5,699 nucleotides of DNA, taken from an uncultured Clostridia bacterium. GTDB taxonomy: Bacteria; Bacillota; Clostridia; Christensenellales; Borkfalkiaceae. The first letter of the stretch is position 1. The number at the start of each line of letters is the position of its first letter. The notes beneath the pieces are model-generated. The model did no database searches. It was not told where the DNA came from and was given only the letters and a program-made list of their open reading frames with translations. The DNA lies in NCBI GenBank assembly GCA_937888935.1, contig CALARO010000139.1:1-5699 (forward strand). Direction: 5' to 3'. Positions 1 to 5,613 of this stretch are shown one piece after another. A program made the position numbers and the translations under genes.

Positions 1-62
1 TTTTTGATTATTTCTTTGTTTGTTTCGCACTCACCCCAACATTTATTATAGAACCGATTTTT

Positions 63-305
63 TTAATCAATCGTTAAGTCGTCATAATTAAACAAGTCGT
101 CGTGCAGAAATTCGGCAACGCTCATGTCTAATCCATAGGCGATTAAAACTACTGTTTTTAAATTAACGCCTTTCGTCTTTCCTTTAATAATGCTTTTCAA
201 AGTTTCGCGCGAAATGCCCGTTTTCTTTTCCAACGCATAGCGCGTAACAGATTTTTCTTTCAGCAAAACATTCAGCCGTTTCGTAACGGCTTCCGCGATA
301 TTCAT
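63..305 (-). CDS. small XRE-family helix-turn-helix regulator
   Basis: An 80-residue protein, almost entirely one Cro/CI-type DNA-binding domain. The helix-turn-helix lies at about residues 20-41: a helix with YALEKKTG, the turn ISRETL, and a recognition helix continuing to SIIKGK. A helix with VVLIAYGLDMSVAEFL (about 52-67) follows, as in the HTH_3/HTH_26 families, then a short acidic tail. There is no sensor or oligomerisation domain, so it is a single-domain repressor type. The start is backed by AGAGG (minus strand, 313-317) 7 nt upstream of ATG. I found no good -35/-10 pair upstream. Palindromic sequence sits just ahead of the gene (316-325 and 375-388) and could be its operator; that is inference. 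The gene and its surroundings are AT-rich compared with the next genes, so it may be an acquired orphan regulator. Its target is unknown. Confidence 0.85.
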   Translation of the reverse strand: MNIAEAVTKRLNVLLKEKSVTRYALEKKTGISRETLKSIIKGKTKGVNLKTVVLIAYGLDMSVAEFLHDDLFNYDDLTID

Positions 306-320
306 TGTTCAACCTCTTAT

Positions 321-378
321 GTAAGGCTTCCCCTCGGGGGGAAGCTGTCAACGAAGTTGACTGATGAGGGGTAGTTAC
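321..378. repeat. double-hairpin palindromic intergenic repeat
   Basis: A compact structured element. Stem 1 has 8-bp arms GCTTCCCC (326-333) and GGGGAAGC (338-345) around a TCGG loop. Stem 2 has 6-bp arms GTCAAC (347-352) and GTTGAC (356-361) around GAA. GAGGGG at 366-371 can pair with CCCCTC at 330-335 as an alternative long-range stem, and the ends GTAA (321-324) and TTAC (375-378) are complementary. A 9-bp direct repeat TTATGTAAG flanks it (317-325 and 381-389), as a target duplication would. From memory, elements with this stem-loop plus GTTGACTGATGAGGGG pattern are scattered between genes in gut Clostridia; I cannot check copy number here. It encodes nothing and lies between two minus-strand genes. 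It could act as RNA or be a non-autonomous mobile repeat. Confidence 0.75.
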
Positions 379-388
379 ATTTATGTAA

Positions 389-424
389 GTTCAAGTTTTC
401 CCCCCAAAAAGAAAAGCCTTAAAC
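389..424 (-). other. hairpin downstream of the phosphoribosyltransferase gene
   Basis: An inverted repeat begins 19 nt past the phosphoribosyltransferase stop. On the minus strand GTTTAAG plus TTTTC pairs with GAAAA plus CTTGAAC, with a 2-nt bulge and a T-rich/G-rich loop. One pair is G-U only when read as minus-strand RNA, which fits transcription from the phosphoribosyltransferase side. No T-tract follows, so it is not a textbook terminator; it may still protect or end the transcript. Confidence 0.3.
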
Positions 425-443
425 TTCTTTGTTGCCTGAATTT

Positions 444-1019
444 TCAATCCGTAATCACGGGAATTTTATCAAGATAAATCACGTCCGGGCGGTTCGCCGC
501 TTCGCCTTCGGCAAGCACAAACGCCTTTTTATACACAATTCCGCCCGCCTTCTCTACCAAGGCTTCCAAACCCGCAAGCGACGCGCCCGTAGATACCACG
601 TCGTCTACAATGCACACCTTTTTGCCCTTGATCAGATCCACGTCGTGGCGAGATAAATAAAGTCTTTGTTCTTTGCCCGTAGTGATCGAAGATGCGATCG
701 GCACGTCGATGCCGTCCTGCATGTACAGTTTTTTGCTTTTACGCGCCACGGCGTAAAACGGCATGCCCATGTTGCGCGCCACGCAATGCGTAAGCTGCAA
801 GCCTTTCGATTCCGCCGTGATCAGCACTTCGCAATCGCCGATTTTTTTCGTGAGCAGCCCGGCGCATTTTTCCGTTAAAAGCACGTTGCCGTGCAGATTA
901 AAAAAACAGATTTTCACGCCGCTCGGCAGGGGTAAAATCGGCAGATTTGCCTGCACCCCGTCAAAATCGATCACGTATTCCTGCTGACCCGTTTTTTCGT
1001 TTACGCGAATGTTTTCCAT
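444..1019 (-). CDS. purine-type phosphoribosyltransferase (adenine-PRT-like)
   Basis: A 191-residue type I phosphoribosyltransferase. These cytosolic enzymes join a purine base to PRPP to give the nucleotide and pyrophosphate. The PRPP loop is clear: VCIVDDVVSTGAS at residues 135-147, with two acidic residues and the TGAS phosphate loop. An upstream TAESKG (68-73) matches the PPi-binding region, and ARKSKKLYM (92-100) followed by YLSRHDVDLIKGKKV (121-135) resembles the adenine PRT subgroup. Substrate choice between adenine and other purines, or a PurR-like regulatory role, cannot be settled by eye. An open frame runs upstream to 1151, but the ATG at 1019 is preferred: it has GGAGG at 1030-1034 (minus strand), and the promoter at 1158-1186 would start transcription near 1151. 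It has its own transcript, divergent from recX. Base composition matches the core genes. Confidence 0.88.
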   Translation of the reverse strand: MENIRVNEKTGQQEYVIDFDGVQANLPILPLPSGVKICFFNLHGNVLLTEKCAGLLTKKIGDCEVLITAESKGLQLTHCVARNMGMPFYAVARKSKKLYMQDGIDVPIASSITTGKEQRLYLSRHDVDLIKGKKVCIVDDVVSTGASLAGLEALVEKAGGIVYKKAFVLAEGEAANRPDVIYLDKIPVITD

Positions 1020-1150
1020 AATTCCTTTTCCTCCGTTCGGTTTGCCCCGAAAGTTTTTGTATGCGCGGCTCGCCGCCCGCCCGAAAATTCCGCAAAAATT
1101 CCGCAAAGGTTTTGCAAAGGTTTCGCACAAAGCACGCGCCGCTTCAAGCA
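1020..1150 (-). promoter_or_regulatory. leader of the phosphoribosyltransferase mRNA
   Basis: About 130 nt of untranslated leader. Between 1092 and 1135 it consists of 11-bp periodic units that all begin GCA on the plus strand (GCAAAAATTCC, GCAAAGGTTTT, GCAAAGGTTTC, GCACAAAGCAC). AATTCCGCAAA is an exact tandem copy at 1086-1096 and 1097-1107. A GC palindrome GCGGCTCGCCGC lies at 1065-1076. A hairpin TTCGG-GGCAAA-CCGAA (1036-1051, minus-strand RNA) sits immediately before the GGAGG ribosome site at 1030-1034 and could modulate its access. I saw no purine-riboswitch core, although the gene type would make one plausible. Together with the two promoters and 1187-1278, where I see only AT-rich sequence, this accounts for the 324-base gap between genes. 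Confidence 0.5.
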
Positions 1151-1157
1151 CCTGTTT

Positions 1158-1186
1158 ATTGTATCACTTTTTTGCCGAAAAGTAAA
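1158..1186 (-). promoter_or_regulatory. sigma-A promoter with extended -10 for the phosphoribosyltransferase gene
   Basis: Read on the minus strand, -35 TTTACT (1186-1181) and -10 TACAAT (1163-1158) are separated by exactly 17 bp. TGA precedes the -10, giving the extended TGnTACAAT form. Predicted transcription start is near 1151, about 130 nt upstream of the start codon. The -10 matches consensus at 5 of 6 positions and the -35 at 4 of 6. Confidence 0.75.
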
Positions 1187-1278
1187 CGAAAAAAGCGCGT
1201 AAAGCGAATGAAAATCTATAAAAACTTTGAAAATTCTTAAAAATTTTATCCGAAGGTGTTGCGCCCGCCGCTGCGCGG

Positions 1279-1307
1279 TTGACATTTTTCAAAAAAACGG
1301 CTATACT
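1279..1307 (+). promoter_or_regulatory. strong sigma-A promoter for recX-birA-nnrD
   Basis: Perfect -35 TTGACA (1279-1284), 17-bp spacer, then -10 TATACT (1302-1307, 5 of 6 to consensus). Predicted start is near 1314, leaving a short ~30-nt leader that contains the GAGGTG ribosome site (1333-1338). It is divergent from the phosphoribosyltransferase promoter, with about 92 bp between the two -35 boxes. No operator-like dyad is obvious. Confidence 0.85.
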
Positions 1308-1343
1308 GTTTTGTAGAAAAATATTCCGAAGCGAGGTGCGATT

Positions 1344-2006
1344 TTGGGCGAAATCACGGCGATCACGCCGCAAATCAAAGATAAACGCCGCTGCAACGTG
1401 TACGTTGACGGCAGATTTTATTGCGGTCTTACGCTGGAAACGGCGGTGAAAAACCGTCTGAAAGCGGGGCTTACGATCGACGAAAACCGCCTGGACGAAT
1501 TGCAGAGCGAGAGCGAGAAAAGCGCCGCGCTCGATAAGGCGTTAACGCACATTTCGGCGTGCGCGAAGACGGAAAAGGACGTGCGTAAGTTTTTGCAAGG
1601 CAAGGGGTATCTGCCCACGGTGGAAAACTACGTGATCGAAAAAATGCGTTCCTACGGGTTTATCAACGACGCGGCGTATGCGAAAACCTATGCCTTATCG
1701 GCGGGCAAGCGCAAGGGGCGGCGGCTGATCAAGTACGAATTGCTCGGCAAGGGCATAGCGGAAGGGGATATTTCGGCGGCGTTTGCCGAGATCGACGAAG
1801 CGCGGGCGGAAGATACGGCAAGCGAAGAAGAAACATTCGGCGAAGCGCGGGCGGCGGAAGAGCTTGCGGCGAAATATATGCGGGGAAAAGCGGCGGATCA
1901 GAAGACGATCGCCGCATTGTACCGGCGGCTGATTTCGCGCGGGTTCGAAAGCGAAACGGCAAAGTCGGTTGCGGATAAATATCGCGGCGGCGAAGACGAG
2001 TTTTAA
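1344..2006 (+). CDS. recX: RecX, regulator of RecA
   Basis: A 220-residue cytosolic protein, usual length for RecX. The family binds RecA filaments and limits their extension and activity. The N-terminal strand-rich part shows the typical VYVDGRFYCGLTLE (19-32). Helical repeats follow: ALTHISACAKTEKDVRKFL (about 66-84) as the first three-helix module, YVIEKMRSYGFINDAAYAKTYA (96-117) with the G-F-I-N-D-A signature, GRRLIKYELLGKGI (125-138), and a last repeat at about 186-213. An acidic, low-complexity insertion lies at 152-168. The start is TTG at 1344, supported by GAGGTG 5 nt upstream and by the promoter 30-60 nt before it. It is the first gene of a three-gene run: birA begins 6 nt after its stop. 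The function call is confident from the whole-length pattern; there is no recA nearby. Confidence 0.9.
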   Translation: MGEITAITPQIKDKRRCNVYVDGRFYCGLTLETAVKNRLKAGLTIDENRLDELQSESEKSAALDKALTHISACAKTEKDVRKFLQGKGYLPTVENYVIEKMRSYGFINDAAYAKTYALSAGKRKGRRLIKYELLGKGIAEGDISAAFAEIDEARAEDTASEEETFGEARAAEELAAKYMRGKAADQKTIAALYRRLISRGFESETAKSVADKYRGGEDEF

Positions 2007-2012
2007 AAAAAT

Positions 2013-2816
2013 ATGGACATCACACAGATAAAAATCAAGAAATTTTCGCGGATAACTTCCACGCAGGAATACGCGGAAAAAATGAAAAAGAACGGTGAAA
2101 ATCTCATCGTAACGGCGGGACGGCAGAGCGGCGGCAAAGGCACGAAAGGCAGATCGTTTTCTTCGGAAAAGGGCGGCGTGTATCTTTCGTCGGTGCTGTA
2201 CTACCCGAATTTTCCCGTTGAAAAATCGTTTCTGATCATGGCAGGCACGTGCGCGGCGGTGTGCAGAACGCTGGAAGCTGGCGGCTTGCAGGCGAAAATC
2301 AAGTGGCCGAACGACGTGTTCGTGAACGGCAGAAAAATTTGCGGCATTTTAACGGAAAATACGTTTTCTTCGCCCGATGCCGCGTCCGCTTCTTCGTCTG
2401 CTTCTTCGCCTGCGGCGGGGGAAACGGACGGCAAGCGTATGGATATATGCAGCGTATGCGGGATCGGACTGAACGTGGAAAACGAGTTGCCGCCGGAACT
2501 TGAAAATATCGCCGCTTCGGTGCTTACGGAAACGGGAAAAAGGCAGAGCGTGAAGAAGTGGCGCGAGCGGCTGATTGAAAATTTACTGCAAAATTATGCC
2601 GATTTATGTTCGGGCGGCGAGAGCGCGTACAAGCGAATTTTCGGGGACTACCTTGCCCGTTTCGGTTTTGTGGGCGAAAATATGGTGCTTGTCACGGAGA
2701 GCGGCAGCTTTATCGCGCGGGTTTTGGGCGCGGACGAGCGCGGCAGGTTGCGCGTGCTTGTCGGGGGCGAAGAAAAGCGGTTTTCGGCGGCGGAAATCGT
2801 GAAAATGCGCACGTAA
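2013..2816 (+). CDS. birA: biotin protein ligase, single-domain type
   Basis: A 267-residue cytosolic enzyme that makes biotinyl-AMP and transfers biotin to the lysine of biotin carriers such as acetyl-CoA carboxylase. The catalytic domain opens with ITSTQEYAEKM (14-24). The biotin/ATP loop is AGRQSGGKGTKGR (35-47), a variant of the usual GRGRxGR. IKWPNDVFVNGRKICGILTE (96-115) and VCGIGLNVEN (148-157) are canonical. The C-terminal SH3-like domain spans about 218-264. It lacks the N-terminal helix-turn-helix of repressor-type BirA, so it should not regulate biotin genes itself. A Ser/Ala/Pro-rich stretch at 118-140 splits two core strands and is unusual. No good ribosome site precedes the ATG; only 6 nt separate it from the recX stop, so translation is probably coupled. 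Confidence 0.92.
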   Translation: MDITQIKIKKFSRITSTQEYAEKMKKNGENLIVTAGRQSGGKGTKGRSFSSEKGGVYLSSVLYYPNFPVEKSFLIMAGTCAAVCRTLEAGGLQAKIKWPNDVFVNGRKICGILTENTFSSPDAASASSSASSPAAGETDGKRMDICSVCGIGLNVENELPPELENIAASVLTETGKRQSVKKWRERLIENLLQNYADLCSGGESAYKRIFGDYLARFGFVGENMVLVTESGSFIARVLGADERGRLRVLVGGEEKRFSAAEIVKMRT

Positions 2817-2881
2817 AAACGCGCTTGGCTGTCTGGCGAAGCAAAAAAAAGAAAAAACAGGGGCAGAACGGGGGCGAACGA

Positions 2882-3811
2882 ATGAAAAACGAGATACGAA
2901 TTTTGAAATCGGCGGACGTAAAAGCGATGTTGCCGCCGCGGAAAGCCGTATCAAACAAAGGCACGTACGGGAAGGCGGCGATTCTGGCGGGCAGCATGCA
3001 ATATTCGGGCGCGGCGGTGCTTGCGGCGCAGGGCGCGCTTTGCGGCGGCGCGGGGTACGTGGCGTTGTGCGTGCCGAAAAAGCTGAAAACCGCGCTGATC
3101 GGCAGGCTTCCCGAAGCGATTTTGCTTGATTTATGCCCCGGCGGCGCGTGGAAATTCCGCCCGAAAAAATTGAAAACAATTTTACAATATAACGCGATCG
3201 CCGCGGGAATGGGTATGGGGAATACGAAAAACACGGCGAAAATTATTGCGTTTTTACTGAAAAATTACGAAGGAAAACTGCTGATCGACGCCGACGGCAT
3301 CAACGCGCTTGCCCGTTTTTACAGCGCTTACGGCGCGGCAGAGCTTTTCAAAGTCAAAAAATGCGCCGCGCTGATCACGCCGCACCCCTTAGAATTTGCT
3401 CGATTGACAGGAATAGACAATGCCGCGTTTTCGGAAAACGACGGCGAACGCGCGATAGAAGAAGCAAAAAAATACGCCGCAGCAAACGGCGTAACGGTGC
3501 TTTTGAAAGGCGTTTCGGGGGCAAAAACCTTGATTGCGGGCGGCAACAACGGCAAAAACGGCGAAAAAAACGAGAACGTCGCGTTCAACGCCACGGGCAA
3601 TTCGGGACAGGCGAAAGGCGGCAGCGGCGATACGCTTGCGGGATTGCTCGCGGCGATTGCCGCGAGCGGTGCGGATTTATTTTCGGCGGCGTGCGCGGGC
3701 GCGTATCTTGCGGGCAAAGCAGCGGAAATCGCGGCGAAGCAGACGAGCGAATACGCGCTTACCGCCACAAAAATCGCCGAACATATCGGCAAAGCGATAC
3801 TCGATTTGTAA
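2882..3811 (+). CDS. nnrD: ADP-dependent NAD(P)H-hydrate dehydratase
   Basis: A 309-residue ribokinase-fold enzyme that dehydrates S-NAD(P)HX, a damaged hydrated form of NAD(P)H, at the cost of a nucleotide (ADP in bacteria). Visible signatures in order: NKGTYGKAAILAGS (25-38) followed by YSGAAVLAAQGAL and GAGYV; IDADGINAL (135-143); ITPHPLEFARLTG (165-177); VLLKG (206-210); and the catalytic KGGSGDTLAG (245-254) with D250 as the expected base. The N-terminal epimerase domain (NnrE/YjeF_N) found in bifunctional versions is absent; standalone forms such as Bacillus YxkO are known. A Gly/Asn/Lys-rich loop at 219-232 is longer than usual. The frame is open far upstream, but ATG at 2882 is chosen for the GGGGGC site (2870-2875) and because the upstream part would overlap birA. 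Its last codons (GKAILDL, stop) are the site of the downstream repeat and apparent insertion. Confidence 0.92.
   Translation: MKNEIRILKSADVKAMLPPRKAVSNKGTYGKAAILAGSMQYSGAAVLAAQGALCGGAGYVALCVPKKLKTALIGRLPEAILLDLCPGGAWKFRPKKLKTILQYNAIAAGMGMGNTKNTAKIIAFLLKNYEGKLLIDADGINALARFYSAYGAAELFKVKKCAALITPHPLEFARLTGIDNAAFSENDGERAIEEAKKYAAANGVTVLLKGVSGAKTLIAGGNNGKNGEKNENVAFNATGNSGQAKGGSGDTLAGLLAAIAASGADLFSAACAGAYLAGKAAEIAAKQTSEYALTATKIAEHIGKAILDL
3786..3810 (+). repeat. left 25-bp direct repeat (attL-like) within nnrD 3' end
   Basis: It begins TCGGCAAAGCG and ends CTCGATTTGTA, covering the codons for the C-terminal GKAILDL and two bases of the TAA stop. It is identical at all 25 positions to 5614-5638. The sequence immediately upstream of the two copies differs, so the duplication starts sharply. 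After it comes AGTC, also found 8 nt later at the right copy. Confidence 0.9.
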
Positions 3812-3839
3812 GTCGGTAAAAAACAAATAATCCCAAAAA

Positions 3840-3857
3840 TCGCAACTTAGTTTGCGA
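3840..3857. other. small hairpin after nnrD
   Basis: Inverted repeat TCGCAA (3840-3845), loop CTTAGT, TTGCGA (3852-3857), followed on the plus strand by A5-T-A-T6. It is weaker than the terminator 15 nt further on and may add to transcript termination or stability. Confidence 0.35.
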
Positions 3858-3872
3858 AAAATATTTTTTATC

Positions 3873-3899
3873 AAAGCACCGTATCGGCGGTGCTTTTTT
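3873..3899 (+). terminator. intrinsic terminator, probably bidirectional
   Basis: A 9-bp stem AAAGCACCG (3873-3881) / CGGTGCTTT (3888-3896) with a 6-nt TATCGG loop and a T6 run (3894-3899) on the plus strand: a clear Rho-independent terminator for the recX-birA-nnrD transcript. The stop codon of the minus-strand XRE gene (3898-3900) abuts it. Read the other way the stem is followed by TTTGATAAAAAATATTTTT, so it may also end that transcript. It lies inside the AT-rich insertion, 61 nt after the nnrD stop. Confidence 0.88.
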
Positions 3900-4101
3900 A
3901 TATGTTGATATCGGAAAAGAAATCGTCAAAACTTATGTCAAAAAAGCGTACAAGTAAAATAATATAACTTGATTTCGGCTCGTTGACGTTGCGTTCCCAA
4001 TAATCAACGGCTTTCTGGCTTACATTGATTTGTTTTGCTAATTGCATTTGCGAGAGATTTTTTTCTAATCTTAATTCTTTAATTTTATCACCGATTGTCA
4101 T
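3898..4101 (-). CDS. XRE-family transcriptional repressor of the insertion
   Basis: A 67-residue Cro/CI-like protein with nothing beyond the DNA-binding domain. The classical helix-turn-helix is at residues 17-36: SQMQLAKQINVSQKAVDYWE, preceded by IKELRLEKNL and followed by the NEP loop and a helix with LLVRFFDISFDDFF. The start ATG at 4101 has no recognisable ribosome site; the 30 bases before it are almost pure A/T, so translation may be weak or leaderless. It is transcribed away from the lipoprotein operon, and the 147 bp between them hold a consensus promoter with a dyad in its spacer. That arrangement suggests it represses the operon, and perhaps itself; this is inference. It shares the fold but no close sequence identity with the other XRE protein at 63-305. 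Confidence 0.88.
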   Translation of the reverse strand: MTIGDKIKELRLEKNLSQMQLAKQINVSQKAVDYWERNVNEPKSSYIILLVRFFDISFDDFFSDINI

Positions 4102-4134
4102 AATAAAAATATAAAAGAAAATAGTTAAAAATGG

Positions 4135-4163
4135 TTGACAAAGAAGAAATCTTCTTATATAAT
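4135..4163 (+). promoter_or_regulatory. perfect consensus sigma-A promoter of the lipoprotein operon
   Basis: TTGACA (4135-4140), exactly 17 bp, then TATAAT (4158-4163): 12 of 12 consensus positions. Predicted start is near 4170, giving a ~78-nt leader before the GTG at 4249, which has AAGAGG (4235-4240) 8 nt upstream. A promoter this strong in front of lipoproteins implies it is normally held down by a repressor. Confidence 0.9.
4141..4156. promoter_or_regulatory. putative operator dyad inside the promoter spacer
   Basis: Perfect 7-bp inverted repeat AAGAAGA-AA-TCTTCTT occupying positions 4141-4156, that is, the whole spacer between -35 and -10 but one base. A dimeric HTH protein bound here would block RNA polymerase. 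The adjacent XRE gene is the obvious candidate; binding is inferred. I saw no second copy of this dyad in the window. Confidence 0.65.
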
Positions 4164-4248
4164 ATTAATATCTGATAATTTTTGTGCGAAAATTAAGGCG
4201 TTCAACGAACCTACATTTTCAGAGAATACAATTTAAGAGGAAATAAAT

Positions 4249-4851
4249 GTGAAAAAAACAAATAAATTTCTTATCATTTGTTGCAGTTTGCTATTTTCGT
4301 CGTGTTCGGCTTCAAAAAGCGAAACAAAAAAATGCACGGAACACACAGGTAAAGAAGTTTGTTCTATTTGCGGAATTAATTATTTCGAATCAACTTGCAA
4401 TTACTTGAAAACATTAAAGTATAATGCGAGCTATGAATGCTATTACGATACTACAAGTACATATACCGATGAAGGCAATAAATTGACATTTAATATATCA
4501 TATTATCCAAAACCTTATTCTAAATCAGATTTTATTTGTCTTGAAGCTACTGATACCGAATTGCAGTTACCTTTTTATGCGAGATTATATTTATACGATG
4601 CGGCGGGGATTTATGAATATCGTTTGGTGAGAACGACAGGAGGAATGTTGACCGGGAAATTATATGCCGAAAAATTTCCGGAAGATGTTTCGGCGATTGA
4701 TTACGATTATTGTTCGTTTTCTGGTACGGGAAAACATATAGCGATAGCAATGGCAACAATTTGGCTCAATGCGTGCGTAAAAAGCTTTGGAACGATTTTA
4801 GAAACACAGAATTTGTCCGTTCGCAATTTTGGATTTGACAATTATCAATAA
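4249..4851 (+). CDS. putative lipoprotein with short Cys/His header motif
   Basis: A 200-residue protein not assigned to a known family. The N-terminus is a lipoprotein signal: KK, hydrophobic FLIICCSLLF, then FSSC with C19 as the lipidated residue (Phe at -3 is slightly atypical). Mature protein should be anchored to the outer face of the membrane. A short motif C29-x2-H32-x5-C38-x2-C41 follows (CTEHTGKEVCSICG), looking like a small zinc-binding or redox knuckle. The rest (about 50-200) is Tyr-rich and probably mixed alpha/beta, with DFICLEATDTELQLPFYARLYLYD near the middle and a helix ATIWLNACVKSFGTIL (169-184). The start is GTG; an overlapping ATG at 4247 meets a stop at once. It is first gene of a two-gene operon, 14 nt before the next. 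It is strongly AT-rich compared with nnrD. Confidence 0.8.
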   Translation: MKKTNKFLIICCSLLFSSCSASKSETKKCTEHTGKEVCSICGINYFESTCNYLKTLKYNASYECYYDTTSTYTDEGNKLTFNISYYPKPYSKSDFICLEATDTELQLPFYARLYLYDAAGIYEYRLVRTTGGMLTGKLYAEKFPEDVSAIDYDYCSFSGTGKHIAIAMATIWLNACVKSFGTILETQNLSVRNFGFDNYQ

Positions 4852-4865
4852 AGGAAATTTAAATT

Positions 4866-5603
4866 ATGAAAATAAAAAAGTATTTTGTCGGGGCTGTTGT
4901 GATGGCATGCGTAAGCATATTTTCGGCGTGTGGGTGCAAGCATGAAAATGCGCGAAAAATAAGCGAAACGGTTTTTTGCGAGAAAACAGGAAGCGCAAAA
5001 TATCATTGCGACGATTGTAACACGGATTTTGAAAAAAGTATAGATCCGCAAGGACATGATTATTCCGTTTTTATAAAAAATACGGCAACGTGTACTTCTT
5101 CCGGGTATGACGTATATAAGTGCAGCCGTTGCGAAAGTGAAATCGAAAAAAATTACACTGCGGCGCTTGGGCATGATTACGGAAAAAGGCTTTGTAAAAA
5201 TTGTAAAAAAGCAGATTCTTCCTATTCAAAATTAGACGTTTCGTATTCGTCCGGTTCTTTTTCCTATTCATATCCGGAAGGAACAGGATGGGAAAACATG
5301 GGGGTGATTTACAGAAACGGCAGCTATGACGGAGTGTTTAAGTTAACATTAGAAGTGAATAGCGGGTCAAAAAGCGTCAATTTCGAAGCGTGGCAATTAG
5401 CTAACGATTATCTGCGTTTTTATAGCATGTATTATATTACGATTGTCGATGAATCGGATAATGTTATTTTCAACGATTCTATTATTTTAACGGCGACCGG
5501 CGGATCGACGAATTTTGCGAGTAGAGAAAAAGAATTTCAAATGACGCAAGAATTAGAAGAGAACGGCGAATATTATATACAAGTTTCAACTACTTTTACC
5601 TGA
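4866..5603 (+). CDS. putative lipoprotein with tandem CxxC/GHDY repeats
   Basis: A 245-residue surface protein of unknown function. The signal peptide is KIKKYFVGAVVMACVSIFSAC, with lipobox FSAC and C22 as lipid anchor. The next ~95 residues hold two diverged repeats of about 38 residues and a third partial one: C38, CDDC (48-51), GHDY (63-66); C76, CSRC (86-89), GHDY (102-105); CKNC (110-113). Paired CxxC and spaced His suggest metal-binding knuckles of a kind I recall from Firmicutes surface proteins. The C-terminal part (about 117-245) is rich in Ser, Tyr and short beta-like segments (KLDVSYSSGSFSYSYP, FKLTLEVNSG, YYIQVSTTFT), suggesting a beta-sandwich binding domain. ATG has AAGGA 10 nt upstream (4851-4855). 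It is co-transcribed with the preceding lipoprotein. No terminator is visible after it; the right direct repeat starts 10 nt beyond. Confidence 0.82.
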   Translation: MKIKKYFVGAVVMACVSIFSACGCKHENARKISETVFCEKTGSAKYHCDDCNTDFEKSIDPQGHDYSVFIKNTATCTSSGYDVYKCSRCESEIEKNYTAALGHDYGKRLCKNCKKADSSYSKLDVSYSSGSFSYSYPEGTGWENMGVIYRNGSYDGVFKLTLEVNSGSKSVNFEAWQLANDYLRFYSMYYITIVDESDNVIFNDSIILTATGGSTNFASREKEFQMTQELEENGEYYIQVSTTFT

Positions 5604-5613
5604 TAAAATTATT

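Noticed and set aside
1020..1150. Purine riboswitch in the phosphoribosyltransferase leader
   Set aside because: I could not find the conserved three-way junction core; the leader is dominated by short repeats.
1020..1151. Longer start for the phosphoribosyltransferase at 1151
   Set aside because: It would start at about the predicted transcription start, would translate the 11-bp repeats, and has no ribosome site; ATG at 1019 does.
2838..2861. Poly-A stretch between birA and nnrD as a slippery frameshift site or terminator
   Set aside because: It is non-coding and follows the birA stop; the preceding weak hairpin is followed by A rather than T on the coding strand.
2606..2881. N-terminal extension of the dehydratase upstream to 2606
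   Set aside because: It overlaps birA in another frame, has a basic low-complexity composition and resembles no epimerase domain; ATG at 2882 has its own ribosome site.
2604..3234. Long antisense open frames opposite birA and nnrD
   Set aside because: They lack ribosome sites, are rich in Pro/Ala/Arg as expected from GC-biased third positions of the real genes, and cross the birA/nnrD boundary. Shadows.
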